Both the position numbers and the translations under genes were made by a program. From assembly GCA_905233945.1 (NCBI GenBank), contig CAJOFY010000003.1, positions 57,868 to 121,867 of the forward strand: 64,000 nt of DNA, written 5' to 3'. This stretch comes from an uncultured bacterium. Lineage in GTDB: Bacteria; UBP6; UBA1177. This document shows positions 53,830 through 62,253 of this stretch, one piece after another. The notes beneath the pieces are model-generated. The model saw nothing but the letters and a program-made list of their open reading frames with translations. It was not told the origin of the DNA and did not search any database. The first letter of the stretch is position 1; each line of letters begins with the position of its first letter.

Positions 53830-54501
53830 ATGGATAAATCAACATTTGCAAACATAGAAAAATCAATTTCACCGGAACGTCTCGCTATCTACAAAACGGA
53901 CGGTGCAAATAACGAGGTGGCGCTTTCGAGGTATATTTACAACATAGAATTGTGTAAGAACCTTTATCCGCTCATAAATATTTTTGAAGTGACATTGCGA
54001 AATTCAATAGACTGTGCTCTTACAGAATTTTTCGATGTGCCGGATTGGAACGATGTAATCCCGCTCATGCAGACAGAACAGATAATGGTCAACGAAGTAA
54101 AAAACAAAATTAAAAAGAAAGGCAAAGAATACTCTCACCCTCGTCTTGTCTCTGAACTTACACTTGGATTCTGGGTCGCTCTCATGGGGAAAAAATACAA
54201 CTCTCAGAAATTCAGATCTTTCATGATAAAAAATATGTTTTATGATTGCCCTTCAGAACAGAAAAATTCCGCTGTATTACAGAAAAATCTTGCTGAAATA
54301 CGGTTTCTGCGAAACAGGATTGCTCACCATGAGCGCATATCGCACTGGAAGGATTTGAATCAAAAACATGATTTGATTCTGGATTTTATCCGTTGGATGT
54401 CGCAGGATATGCACAAAATAGCGGTAAACAATGACACATTCGAAGCAGTTTACAAAAACGGGATCGCTCCCTTTGAACGATTTGTGAAGGAAAAACTGTA
54501 A
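53830..54501 (+). CDS. Abi-family HEPN protein (abortive infection-like)
   Basis: This 223-residue protein resembles Abi-like proteins: SPERLAIY near the N-terminus, ALSRYIYNIELCKNLYPLINIFEVTLRNSID (residues 31-61), LTLGFWVALMG (111-120) and the HEPN ribonuclease motif FLRNRIAHHERI (R161-x4-H166). HEPN nucleases cleave RNA and stop growth or phage replication. The upstream structured RNA suggests a toxin with RNA control. A ribosome site (CAAGG) precedes ATG 53830. It is the only plus-strand gene in this stretch. A plain housekeeping HEPN protein cannot be excluded. Confidence 0.72.
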   Translation: MDKSTFANIEKSISPERLAIYKTDGANNEVALSRYIYNIELCKNLYPLINIFEVTLRNSIDCALTEFFDVPDWNDVIPLMQTEQIMVNEVKNKIKKKGKEYSHPRLVSELTLGFWVALMGKKYNSQKFRSFMIKNMFYDCPSEQKNSAVLQKNLAEIRFLRNRIAHHERISHWKDLNQKHDLILDFIRWMSQDMHKIAVNNDTFEAVYKNGIAPFERFVKEKL

Positions 54502-54542
54502 AAACTTTATGCCAATAAAACCGACTTGGGTTGAAAGATTTC

Positions 54543-55373
54543 TTAAAACTTCACTGTCAAACTTAATCCGTTTCCCGTCACGGCTACGCTCATGTCGTTT
54601 TTGGTTTTGAGAGTGTGGAAAAAAGGCACCATGACTCCGACGACAGTTCCGATTGCGGCACCGGCTAAAACATCGCTCAGGAAGTGCTTTCCGCTTGAAA
54701 TACGCAGCGCCGCAACTCCGGTTGCAATGGCGTAACTGCCTATGGAAACAGGGATACGCCACGGTGAATCGGGGAAATATTTACAGAAAGTGTAGGTCAG
54801 GAAAGCCGCACTCGCAAAGGCAAAAGTGGTGTGTCCCGAAGGCATTGATTTTGCCCAGTCGCCGTTATTGATCTCGTCCTGCGGCAGATCACGGTCGGAA
54901 TACATGTAGGGCCGTTTGCGGTTCACGGCGAGTTTTGCCAGTTCTTTCAAGCCGTTGGCGATTAGAAGAGTTTCGAGATACATTACGCCGTTTGTGAACC
55001 ACTCTTCTTTATCGGTTGAAAGCAGAATAACCGGAGTCGTCAGCGATGCTATCAGCAGAAAGTCGGTCGCTCCGTCATGGATTTTTGAATAAGGCTGCAT
55101 CAGTTTGCGGTCGAACGGGTTGACATCGCTTTTGTCGTAAATACTTCCGTCATATTTTTTGCGGTTGAGTTCCAGCATATCGTCCAGAATTATTTCGCTT
55201 CCAGTGAGAAGAACGCCGGTTCCGAGCAGGATCCCGTCTGTGAGAGAGTCGAGGGCAAAAACTTTTCCGTTTCCCCGGATATTGAAATTTTTATCCGCCT
55301 TTTCGCTGTTTTCCTCTGCAAAAATCGGCAGCATCGCCAGAATCAGAAAAAATATGCAGACAATTTTTTTCAT
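54543..55373 (-). CDS. PAP2-superfamily phosphatase
   Basis: The 276-residue protein has an N-terminal signal or anchor (IVCIFFLILAMLPIFA), several membrane segments and the acid phosphatase motifs KRPYMYSDR, SMPSGHTTFAFASAAFLTY and RISSGKHFLSDVLAG, all with their conserved K, R, H and D. Such enzymes remove phosphate from lipid pyrophosphates or lipid A. Its start lies 8 bp after hipA on the same strand, so it is probably read from the hipBA operon. Confidence 0.85.
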   Translation of the reverse strand: MKKIVCIFFLILAMLPIFAEENSEKADKNFNIRGNGKVFALDSLTDGILLGTGVLLTGSEIILDDMLELNRKKYDGSIYDKSDVNPFDRKLMQPYSKIHDGATDFLLIASLTTPVILLSTDKEEWFTNGVMYLETLLIANGLKELAKLAVNRKRPYMYSDRDLPQDEINNGDWAKSMPSGHTTFAFASAAFLTYTFCKYFPDSPWRIPVSIGSYAIATGVAALRISSGKHFLSDVLAGAAIGTVVGVMVPFFHTLKTKNDMSVAVTGNGLSLTVKF

Positions 55374-55381
55374 TTCTCCAC

Positions 55382-56524
55382 CTAAAAGATTTCCTTTGCT
55401 GCTTTTTTCATAATTTTTCCAAGCCGACTGTTTACTGTTTCCTGAACTTTTTCAGCTGTTTCTCTCGCAAGAGATTCTTTGATGCCGGCTTTTTTTGCGA
55501 CAGAAAGGATGTCATTCATTGCTGGATTTTTTCCTTCACCGGCGACTGTGGTTGCGTGTTCTCCACCGACAGAGTTCGAATAAGTCAAGTCGTAAGCCGG
55601 AGAGAGGCGCCAGCTGCTGTCATAAACAAAAGAGAAATTGTTGGAATGGTCGTCTCTGTTGTGTGCAAAAACATTGAAACACATGAGAGTGAACATTTTT
55701 TCCACTTCTTCCGCCTGTTTTGTAAGCTGCCAAGTCAAGGCAAGCAGAGAGCAGTAGTCAAGCGACGGGATTCTGTGGGAAGTTTCCAGCAGAGCCGATA
55801 CGGAGGCAGTATGGATTTTTTTCTCTCCAAGCGTGGTTTTCACTCTGTCGAAGCGTTTGCAGCCGAAATATCCCTTGCACACAGCCGATGGAAAGAGTTT
55901 TATTTCGGGAATTTCGATGCCGCAGGCTTTCGCGCAGAGATTGTATTCATATTCCATAAAACCGATATCTGCCGGATCGCCCGACGACGGAAATTTCACG
56001 ATCCAATCTTCGTTATTCAGCCTGATCGTCACTTTCGGCCTCGCTCCGCCGGAAGAGCCGCCCATGGCAAAGAGAGTGTCAAGATCTCCGGAATCTTCAG
56101 TTTGAATGATTTTCCGGCATTCTTCGGCAAGACGGTCAAGGTCGTCGGTTTGTTCCGCGGTTTGCAAGTTGTAAACCGGTTTGTATTCCAAAGCTCCTTT
56201 TCCCGAGGCTCCGACAATGGAGAGACGAGAAAAAGGATCAATTTCTTCCGGACGTTCTCCAGCTTTCCTGAGCATCCGGTCGACAAGCAGTCTGCCCCAG
56301 CCGTCGGGAAGCGAATCGGCAAATATTCCGAAGATTCCATCGAAAGGATCAGTTTTTGCGATTTTTACACCTGCTTGCAGAGGCAGCGAGAAGGGACTGA
56401 TTGAAAATCCGTTTCTAAGCCATTCGTCTGAATATTCAAAAGCGGTCAGCCGTTTCTGGTAGGGAACCATTGTGCCGACTTTTGTCCCGTCTAAAAAAAC
56501 TTCGATCCTATCTGCGGTTTTCAC
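55382..56524 (-). CDS. hipA: HipA-type serine/threonine kinase toxin
   Basis: The 380-residue protein begins at GTG 56524, inside the end of hipB, with GAGGAGA upstream. It has the HipA N-terminal subdomain and DSLPDGWGRLLVDRML, the glycine-rich loop near IVGASGKGALEY, and the catalytic segment AHNRDDHSNNFSF followed by PAYDLTYS, the metal-binding D. HipA phosphorylates a glutamyl-tRNA synthetase or another target to halt growth. All core residues seem present, so it is probably active. Confidence 0.92.
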   Translation of the reverse strand: MKTADRIEVFLDGTKVGTMVPYQKRLTAFEYSDEWLRNGFSISPFSLPLQAGVKIAKTDPFDGIFGIFADSLPDGWGRLLVDRMLRKAGERPEEIDPFSRLSIVGASGKGALEYKPVYNLQTAEQTDDLDRLAEECRKIIQTEDSGDLDTLFAMGGSSGGARPKVTIRLNNEDWIVKFPSSGDPADIGFMEYEYNLCAKACGIEIPEIKLFPSAVCKGYFGCKRFDRVKTTLGEKKIHTASVSALLETSHRIPSLDYCSLLALTWQLTKQAEEVEKMFTLMCFNVFAHNRDDHSNNFSFVYDSSWRLSPAYDLTYSNSVGGEHATTVAGEGKNPAMNDILSVAKKAGIKESLARETAEKVQETVNSRLGKIMKKAAKEIF

Positions 56525-56783
56525 GGATAATCTCCTCTATTGATGCAGGTATACGCCGGGTAAACAGGTTCGTGATCTCTTCGTCTTCGCCGACAGTAGA
56601 AACGATTTTAACGAGCGAAAGAAAAGATATTTCGCCGCTGCTTTCAAAGCGTCTGATCGTGGAATAGGGAACGCCGCTGTTCCTGCTTAAATCTTTTATA
56701 GTGATTTTTTTTGCCTTTCTCATTTCTTTAAAGCGTGTCGCGGCATCGACCGCCATTTCCTGCGGAGTTTTCAGCACTATCAT
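56508..56783 (-). CDS. hipB: HipB-type XRE-family antitoxin/repressor
   Basis: This 91-residue protein has a helix-turn-helix (KKITIKDLSRNSGVPYSTIRRFESSG, residues 29-54), the family's usual layout. HipB neutralises HipA and represses the operon. GAGGTGC lies upstream of ATG 56783. Its 3' end overlaps hipA by 17 bp. It is somewhat longer at the N-terminus than many HipB proteins. Confidence 0.85.
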   Translation of the reverse strand: MIVLKTPQEMAVDAATRFKEMRKAKKITIKDLSRNSGVPYSTIRRFESSGEISFLSLVKIVSTVGEDEEITNLFTRRIPASIEEIIRENRR

Positions 56784-56915
56784 TCTTGCACCTCAAAATC
56801 GCCAATATATTAGCGTTTGATGATCAAAAAGTCAATTCTTTGACAAAATATTAGCAAACAAAAAACAAGCAACACTATATGAGTCTCTCAGATTTGAAGA
56901 GAAAAGTATAAAAAC

Positions 56916-56953
56916 TTCGACCAAAACAGCATCGCGATGTTGATTTGGTCGAA
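56916..56953. promoter_or_regulatory. 38-bp inverted repeat upstream of the first DUF4143 ATPase
   Basis: Two 18-bp arms (56916-56933 and 56936-56953) pair at 16 positions plus one G-T, around GC. The right arm contains TTGATTTGGT, the core of the repeats at 60771-60854. On the minus strand a GTTTTTAT run follows the hairpin, which would also fit a terminator. The gene start is 43 bp downstream. Confidence 0.65.
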
Positions 56954-56995
56954 AAACTATGATATTTAAAGTTGTATTTTGTTTCGGAGGAGAGC

Positions 56996-58252
56996 GTGTA
57001 TATCAAAAGAACTGTTGAAAAAAACATTGAAAAAGTTGCGGAATCTTTCCCGTGCATCGTGGTTTACGGGCCGCGTCAGGTCGGGAAATCTACTACGGTC
57101 GATCATCTTTTCGGTGAAAAATACAGGCGTGTCACGCTGGATGACACTGATGACCGTGCACTGGCGGAGAGCAACCCGAAACTGTTCCTGGAAACTTACG
57201 GAACGCCTCTGGTTATCGATGAAATCCAGAAAGTTCCTAAACTGCTTGACGAAATAAAAAAGATAATTGATGAAGAGCGCCTGCGCATTATCAAAAACGG
57301 AGGCGAGCGGAAACTCATGTATATTCTGACAGGTTCGAACAGATTTGAGCTTCAGCAGGGAATTTCGGAATCACTCGCCGGAAGATGCGGCATAGTTGAA
57401 ATGCTTTCGTTTTCTCAGGCTGAAAAACATAGTGCAGAAGGTGCAGAATTCACGCCGGAAATTGCGGAACTTCTCAAAAGAGAGCGCGAAAATTCGTTCA
57501 AATACCGCACAAAAAAGGAGATTTTCGAGGATATTTTTACCGGCGGAATGCCGGATGTCTGCCTTGGGAACTCGGAACATGACATTTATTTCAAGTCATA
57601 CATCGCAACTTACATAGAAAAGGATGTGAGAAAACTGATTTCTGCCGGAAACGAGACGACTTTCAGAAATTTTATGTCGCTCATTGCCCTGAGAACTGCC
57701 TGCGAGCTGCATTATGACGAGATTTCAAACAGCGTCGGCATCGATGTCAGAACCTGTAAAAAATGGCTTTCCGTGCTTGAGACTTCAGGCATAATTTATT
57801 TGCTTCAGCCTTTTGCGGCAAAGGCTTCGAACAGAATAATCAAAGCTCCGAAACTTTATTTCACCGATACCGGTCTCTGTGCTTACTTGTGTAAGTGGCC
57901 GAATGCCGAAATGCTTGAAAACTGCGCGATGAGCGGCGCTTTTTTCGAGACTTATGTTGTGAGCGAGCTTCTCAAAAATCTGCTTTCGCACGGTGCAGAT
58001 CCAAAGAAATTGCTTTTTTACTACCGCGATAAGGATCAGAAGGAAATTGATATAATTTATCTGTCGCAGAACAAAGTTTATCCTATAGAAATCAAGACAA
58101 ACGCTTCACCGAAAAATGCGGCTAAAAACTTCGGGGTTTTGGACAAATACGGTCTCGATATCCAGACAGGTCTGATAATCGATTCATGCGACAAAATAAG
58201 GCCGCTTAATGAAAAAGTTTACTACTATCCGGTATTTATGCTGGGACTTTGA
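56996..58252 (+). CDS. AAA+ ATPase with DUF4143 and PD-(D/E)XK-like tail
   Basis: GTG 56996 is preferred to ATG 56972 because GGAGG (56986-56990) lies 5 bp in front of it; this gives 418 residues. It has Walker A YGPRQVGKST (residues 24-33), Walker B PLVIDEIQ and the sensor LTGSN, then a DUF4143 winged-helix region, and near the C-terminus KEIDIIY...YPIEIKT, which resembles a PD-(D/E)XK nuclease site. This family often occurs in many copies per genome and its role is unknown. It is followed after 19 bp by polA. A hairpin with the shared TTGATTTGGT motif lies upstream. Confidence 0.88.
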   Translation: MYIKRTVEKNIEKVAESFPCIVVYGPRQVGKSTTVDHLFGEKYRRVTLDDTDDRALAESNPKLFLETYGTPLVIDEIQKVPKLLDEIKKIIDEERLRIIKNGGERKLMYILTGSNRFELQQGISESLAGRCGIVEMLSFSQAEKHSAEGAEFTPEIAELLKRERENSFKYRTKKEIFEDIFTGGMPDVCLGNSEHDIYFKSYIATYIEKDVRKLISAGNETTFRNFMSLIALRTACELHYDEISNSVGIDVRTCKKWLSVLETSGIIYLLQPFAAKASNRIIKAPKLYFTDTGLCAYLCKWPNAEMLENCAMSGAFFETYVVSELLKNLLSHGADPKKLLFYYRDKDQKEIDIIYLSQNKVYPIEIKTNASPKNAAKNFGVLDKYGLDIQTGLIIDSCDKIRPLNEKVYYYPVFMLGL

Positions 58253-58271
58253 TTTTTTTGAGGAGGAAGCT

Positions 58272-60767
58272 ATGCAAAACGAGGGAAAGATCGCGATTCT
58301 GGATGTTAGTTCATATATTTTCAGGGCTTTTCATGCGCTGCCGCCGATGACTTCGCCTGACGGAAAGCCGGTGAATGCTATTTACGGTTTCATAAATATG
58401 TTTCTGCGGACGATTTCAAAGTTTGAAGGTTTCGCCGCAGTCGCCGCGCTGGACAGCAAGACCGAGACTTTCAGAAAAAAAGCTTACCCTGAATACAAGG
58501 CAAACAGAAAGGAGGTCGATCCTGACCTGAAATCGCAGTTCGAGCTGATTGAACCTATGCTTCACGCGCTCAATATCCCGGTTTTTGCTTCAAACGGTTT
58601 TGAGGCGGATGATGTTATTGCCTCAATCGTCGCGAACAATCCTGAAAAAGAAATCATCATCGTCTCTTCCGACAAGGATCTGATGCAGCTTGTGGGCGGA
58701 AACGTCAGAATGTATGACAGTATGAAGGATAAAATCATCGATACCGAGGGCGTTAAAGAAAAATACGGCGTTCTGCCAGGTCAGATGCTCGATTTTCTCG
58801 CACTTTTAGGCGACAGTTCCGACAATGTTCCGGGAATGCCGAAAGTCGGGCTTAAAACTGCTGCCGAACTTCTCAACAAATACGGTTCCGCTGACAATAT
58901 CTATCAGCATTTGGGTGAGCTGAAACCTGCATTGCAAAAGGGTTTTACGGAAAATAAGAAGCAGTTTGAATTTTCGAAATTTCTTATAAAACTCGATTCG
59001 TCGGTAAATTTGGACGGCTGCAGAAAATGTTTCGATCCCTGGGAAAAACCGGATGTCGAAAAACTCGCTAAACTCTGTTCGGAACTGGGTTTCAGGTCGA
59101 TCATGAAAAAAATCGAAAGCGATTTTCCCGCTGAACCGAAAGCAGCTCCCGAACCGAAAAAAGTTTTTGAGCTTCACGAAAAATGGGAAGCTATCGATTT
59201 TGAGCTTAAAAGCGCTGAAACCCTTTACGGATGCACCTTTTACGGTATTTTCTATGCCGCAAAAGAGGGCAGATTTATGCCTTGCGAGATAAAAAATTTC
59301 CCCGAAGGCTCGACAGTTTATTCTTTCGATGTGAAAGAGTTTCTGGACGCGCCGTTTCCAGCCGGAATCAAATTCATAGATTTACAGATATACTACTTTT
59401 GCCACGACAGCGGAAGACACGGATACAGTCCTGAAGAAATCGCCGAAGCACTTGGTTTTGAGCAGGTAAACAGAGAGTCTCCAGAATCATTTTTCGCGTT
59501 TCTGGAAAAACTCCGCGCCGAGATCGAGCAGAAAGAATCCGACAAATCATTTCTGATAAACGGGATCGAAATGCCGCATCTTGAAGTTGTCAGGGCGATG
59601 GAGCAGAGCGGAATAAAAGTCGATCTTGCCAAAACAGCCGCTTTGAAAGCCGAGTTCGTAAGTAAAATAAATGAATTGACCAGGCAGATCTACGAGGCTG
59701 CGGGAACTGTTTTCAACCCCAATTCGCCGAAACAGCTTGCCGAAATTCTGTTCGACAAACTTCAGCTCAAAGGGGGCAAAAAGACGAAAACAGGCTACAG
59801 CACAGGACACGATGTTCTTGAAAAAGTTGCGGAGGAAAACGATCATCCGCTCCCTAAACTGATCATCGAGAACAGAAAATATTCCAAACTCGTTTCGACT
59901 TACCTTGAGCCGATCGCCGCAAAAACGGCATCCGACGGAAGGCTCCACACTTCATACATCGTTACTTTCGCAGCTACAGGCCGCCTTGCAAGCAGGGAAC
60001 CGAATTTGCAGAATATCCCGACAAGAACCGAAGACGGGCAGAAAATCCGCTCACTTTTTGTTGCTGAAAAAGGATTTAAACTTTTATCTCTGGATTACAG
60101 TCAGATCGAACTCAGAATTCTGGCGGCGCTCAGTCAGGAGCCTGAATTTATCGAAGCTTTCAAACACGGCGAGGACATTCACACGCGCACCGCAGCCGCT
60201 ATTTTCGGCACGGTTCCCGAATTTGTGGACAAGGAGATGCGCCGCAACGCAAAGGCTGTAAACTTTGGAATAATCTACGGAATGCAGGCATACAAACTTT
60301 CGGTCGATACGGGCGTGGATATCGCGTTTGCGAAAAAATACATCGACAACTACTTTGCGTGTTACCCGAAAATCAAGCAGTTTATCGACGGCACGATCCG
60401 CGAGGCGAGGGAAAACGGATACGTCGAAACTTACTTCGGGCGCAGGCGCTACATCCCGGAACTGGCCGAGAGCAACAAAAATATCGCGAAATCGGGCGAA
60501 AGAATGGCTGTCAACACCGTGATCCAGGGAACTGCCGCCGATATCATCAAGCAGGGAACAGTCCTTGTTTACAAAATGCTGCAGCAGGAATGCCCGGAAG
60601 CGCGGATTTTACTCCAGATCCACGATGAACTTATAATTGAGATCCCCGAAAACAGGCTCGATATAGCAGAAAAATGCGCCGGAAAAATGCGCGAAGCGGG
60701 CAAAGTTTTCGATGTTCCGCTCGATGTCAACTACGAAACCGGTGAAAGCTGGGCTGATTTGAAGTAG
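58272..60767 (+). CDS. polA: DNA polymerase I
   Basis: The 831-residue protein begins at ATG 58272, with AGGAGG just upstream. Domains are 5'-nuclease (ILDVSSYIFRAFHALPP to about 290), a degenerate 3'-5' exonuclease region lacking the DEDD acidic residues, and the polymerase with motif A LLSLDYSQIELRILA, motif B RRNAKAVNFGIIYG and motif C LQIHDELIIEI. It repairs DNA and removes RNA primers. Loss of proofreading in PolA is common in many lineages. It lies between two DUF4143 ATPase genes. Confidence 0.97.
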   Translation: MQNEGKIAILDVSSYIFRAFHALPPMTSPDGKPVNAIYGFINMFLRTISKFEGFAAVAALDSKTETFRKKAYPEYKANRKEVDPDLKSQFELIEPMLHALNIPVFASNGFEADDVIASIVANNPEKEIIIVSSDKDLMQLVGGNVRMYDSMKDKIIDTEGVKEKYGVLPGQMLDFLALLGDSSDNVPGMPKVGLKTAAELLNKYGSADNIYQHLGELKPALQKGFTENKKQFEFSKFLIKLDSSVNLDGCRKCFDPWEKPDVEKLAKLCSELGFRSIMKKIESDFPAEPKAAPEPKKVFELHEKWEAIDFELKSAETLYGCTFYGIFYAAKEGRFMPCEIKNFPEGSTVYSFDVKEFLDAPFPAGIKFIDLQIYYFCHDSGRHGYSPEEIAEALGFEQVNRESPESFFAFLEKLRAEIEQKESDKSFLINGIEMPHLEVVRAMEQSGIKVDLAKTAALKAEFVSKINELTRQIYEAAGTVFNPNSPKQLAEILFDKLQLKGGKKTKTGYSTGHDVLEKVAEENDHPLPKLIIENRKYSKLVSTYLEPIAAKTASDGRLHTSYIVTFAATGRLASREPNLQNIPTRTEDGQKIRSLFVAEKGFKLLSLDYSQIELRILAALSQEPEFIEAFKHGEDIHTRTAAAIFGTVPEFVDKEMRRNAKAVNFGIIYGMQAYKLSVDTGVDIAFAKKYIDNYFACYPKIKQFIDGTIREARENGYVETYFGRRRYIPELAESNKNIAKSGERMAVNTVIQGTAADIIKQGTVLVYKMLQQECPEARILLQIHDELIIEIPENRLDIAEKCAGKMREAGKVFDVPLDVNYETGESWADLK

Positions 60768-60770
60768 GCA

Positions 60771-60854
60771 AAAAATCTTGATTTGGTGCGAAAAACGCTT
60801 CTAAAAAATCTTGATTTGGTGCAAAATCGATGATATAAAAATCTTGATTTGGTG
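60771..60854. repeat. Three 18-bp direct repeats, 33 bp apart, before the second DUF4143 ATPase
   Basis: AAAAATCTTGATTTGGTG occurs exactly at 60771-60788, 60804-60821 and 60837-60854, with 15-bp spacers. The spacing of 33 bp is exact. The array fills the gap between polA and the ATPase start at 60879. It could be an operator array or the site of a nuclease. Confidence 0.9.
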
Positions 60855-60878
60855 AAAATTTGCTCTTTAAGGAAAAAT

Positions 60879-62231
60879 ATGAAGAGAAAAATTACTGAAA
60901 AAATGCTCGAATGGAAGCAGAAAAGCTGCGGTAAAACAGCACTTTTGATTGACGGCGCAAGGCGTGTCGGCAAAAGCTACGCTGTGAAAGAATTTGCCAA
61001 AAGCCAGTATAAATCCTGCATTTTGATCGATTTCAACGAAGCCGAGCCTGAAATCCGGGAATTGTTTAGTAGCGGTCTTAGAGATCTGGATTCGTTTTTC
61101 TCGTTTTTGTCCGCAGCCTACAATGTTAAGCTTTATGAGCGCAACTCTTTGATAATATTAGATGAAGTCCAACTTTGCCCGAGAGCACGCGCCGCTATAA
61201 AATTTTTGGTTGCAGACGGACGGTACGACTATATTGAAACCGGATCGCTCGTCTCTATCAAAAAAAATGTGAAAGACATCGTGATTCCTTCCGAAGAACG
61301 CCATTTGAGGATGTATCCGATGGATTTCGAGGAATTTTTGTGGGCGGCACAGGAAGAAAACCTTCTTGAATTTATAAAAACCTGCTTTGAGAGAAAAACG
61401 CCGATGGAACCGCTTCTGCACCGGAAAGCGATGACTCTTTTCCGCGAATATCTGATAATAGGCGGTATGCCGCAGGCGGTTGCCAAATATTTTAAACACA
61501 AGGATTTTCATGCGGTTGATGCGGTAAAAAGGGATATTCTTTCTCTTTACCGGGCTGATATATCGAAACATGCCAAAGGTTACGAGCATAAAGTTGCGGC
61601 TGTTTTTGACGAAATTCCTTCCCAGCTTTCAAAACATGAAAAGAAATTTTCTCTTGCCGCATTGGAAAAAGGTGCTAAGTCGAGAGATTACGAAAATGCG
61701 TTTTTTTGGCTGGAAGATTCAATGATTGTCAATATCTGCTACAATTCGACAGAGCCTAATATCGGACTGAAACTGAACCGCGACAACTCTTCCTTGAAAA
61801 TGTATATGGCCGATACCGGACTTCTGATCAGCCACGCTTTTGACGAAAACGGACTTGTTTCGGAAGAAATCTACAAAAAGCTGCTTTTAGGCAATCTTGA
61901 AGTCAACGAAGGGATGATTTTTGAGAATATTGTCGCACAGATGCTGACTGCGGCCGGGCACAAACTCTATTTTTATTCAAATTCGTCGAGGACTGACAGA
62001 AATTCGAGAATGGAGATCGATTTTCTTATCGCGAAATCGAAGGTGACAAACAGACACAACATTTCTCCTATCGAAGTTAAGTCGGGAAAAAACTACACTC
62101 TTTCTTCAATCAACAAGTTTCTCGGCAAGTATGCGGAACAGCTGAATACTGCTTTTGTGCTTCATACAAAAGACCTACAGGAAAAAAACGGGATCGTTTA
62201 TCTGCCGGTCTATATGGCTTGGCTGCTTTAA
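60879..62231 (+). CDS. AAA+ ATPase with DUF4143 and PD-(D/E)XK-like tail (second copy)
   Basis: ATG 60879 is chosen because AAGGA lies 5 bp upstream; it gives 450 residues. It has Walker A DGARRVGKS (residues 25-33), Walker B LIILDEVQ, a sensor ETGSLVS, a DUF4143-type C-terminal region and near the end MEIDFLIA...ISPIEVKS, a PD-(D/E)XK-like site. It is only distantly similar to the copy upstream of polA. Both have the TTGATTTGGT motif in front. Its role is unknown. Confidence 0.88.
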   Translation: MKRKITEKMLEWKQKSCGKTALLIDGARRVGKSYAVKEFAKSQYKSCILIDFNEAEPEIRELFSSGLRDLDSFFSFLSAAYNVKLYERNSLIILDEVQLCPRARAAIKFLVADGRYDYIETGSLVSIKKNVKDIVIPSEERHLRMYPMDFEEFLWAAQEENLLEFIKTCFERKTPMEPLLHRKAMTLFREYLIIGGMPQAVAKYFKHKDFHAVDAVKRDILSLYRADISKHAKGYEHKVAAVFDEIPSQLSKHEKKFSLAALEKGAKSRDYENAFFWLEDSMIVNICYNSTEPNIGLKLNRDNSSLKMYMADTGLLISHAFDENGLVSEEIYKKLLLGNLEVNEGMIFENIVAQMLTAAGHKLYFYSNSSRTDRNSRMEIDFLIAKSKVTNRHNISPIEVKSGKNYTLSSINKFLGKYAEQLNTAFVLHTKDLQEKNGIVYLPVYMAWLL

Positions 62232-62253
62232 ATGGGTAAGAGGAGATAACAAA

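Noticed and set aside
56954-56971. ATG 56972 as start of the first DUF4143 ATPase
   Set aside because: The GGAGG at 56986-56990 would lie inside the coding region and fits GTG 56996 much better.
60771-60854. CRISPR array
   Set aside because: Repeats are only 18 bp, spacers 15 bp, there are three units and no cas genes; the spacing fits an operator array better.
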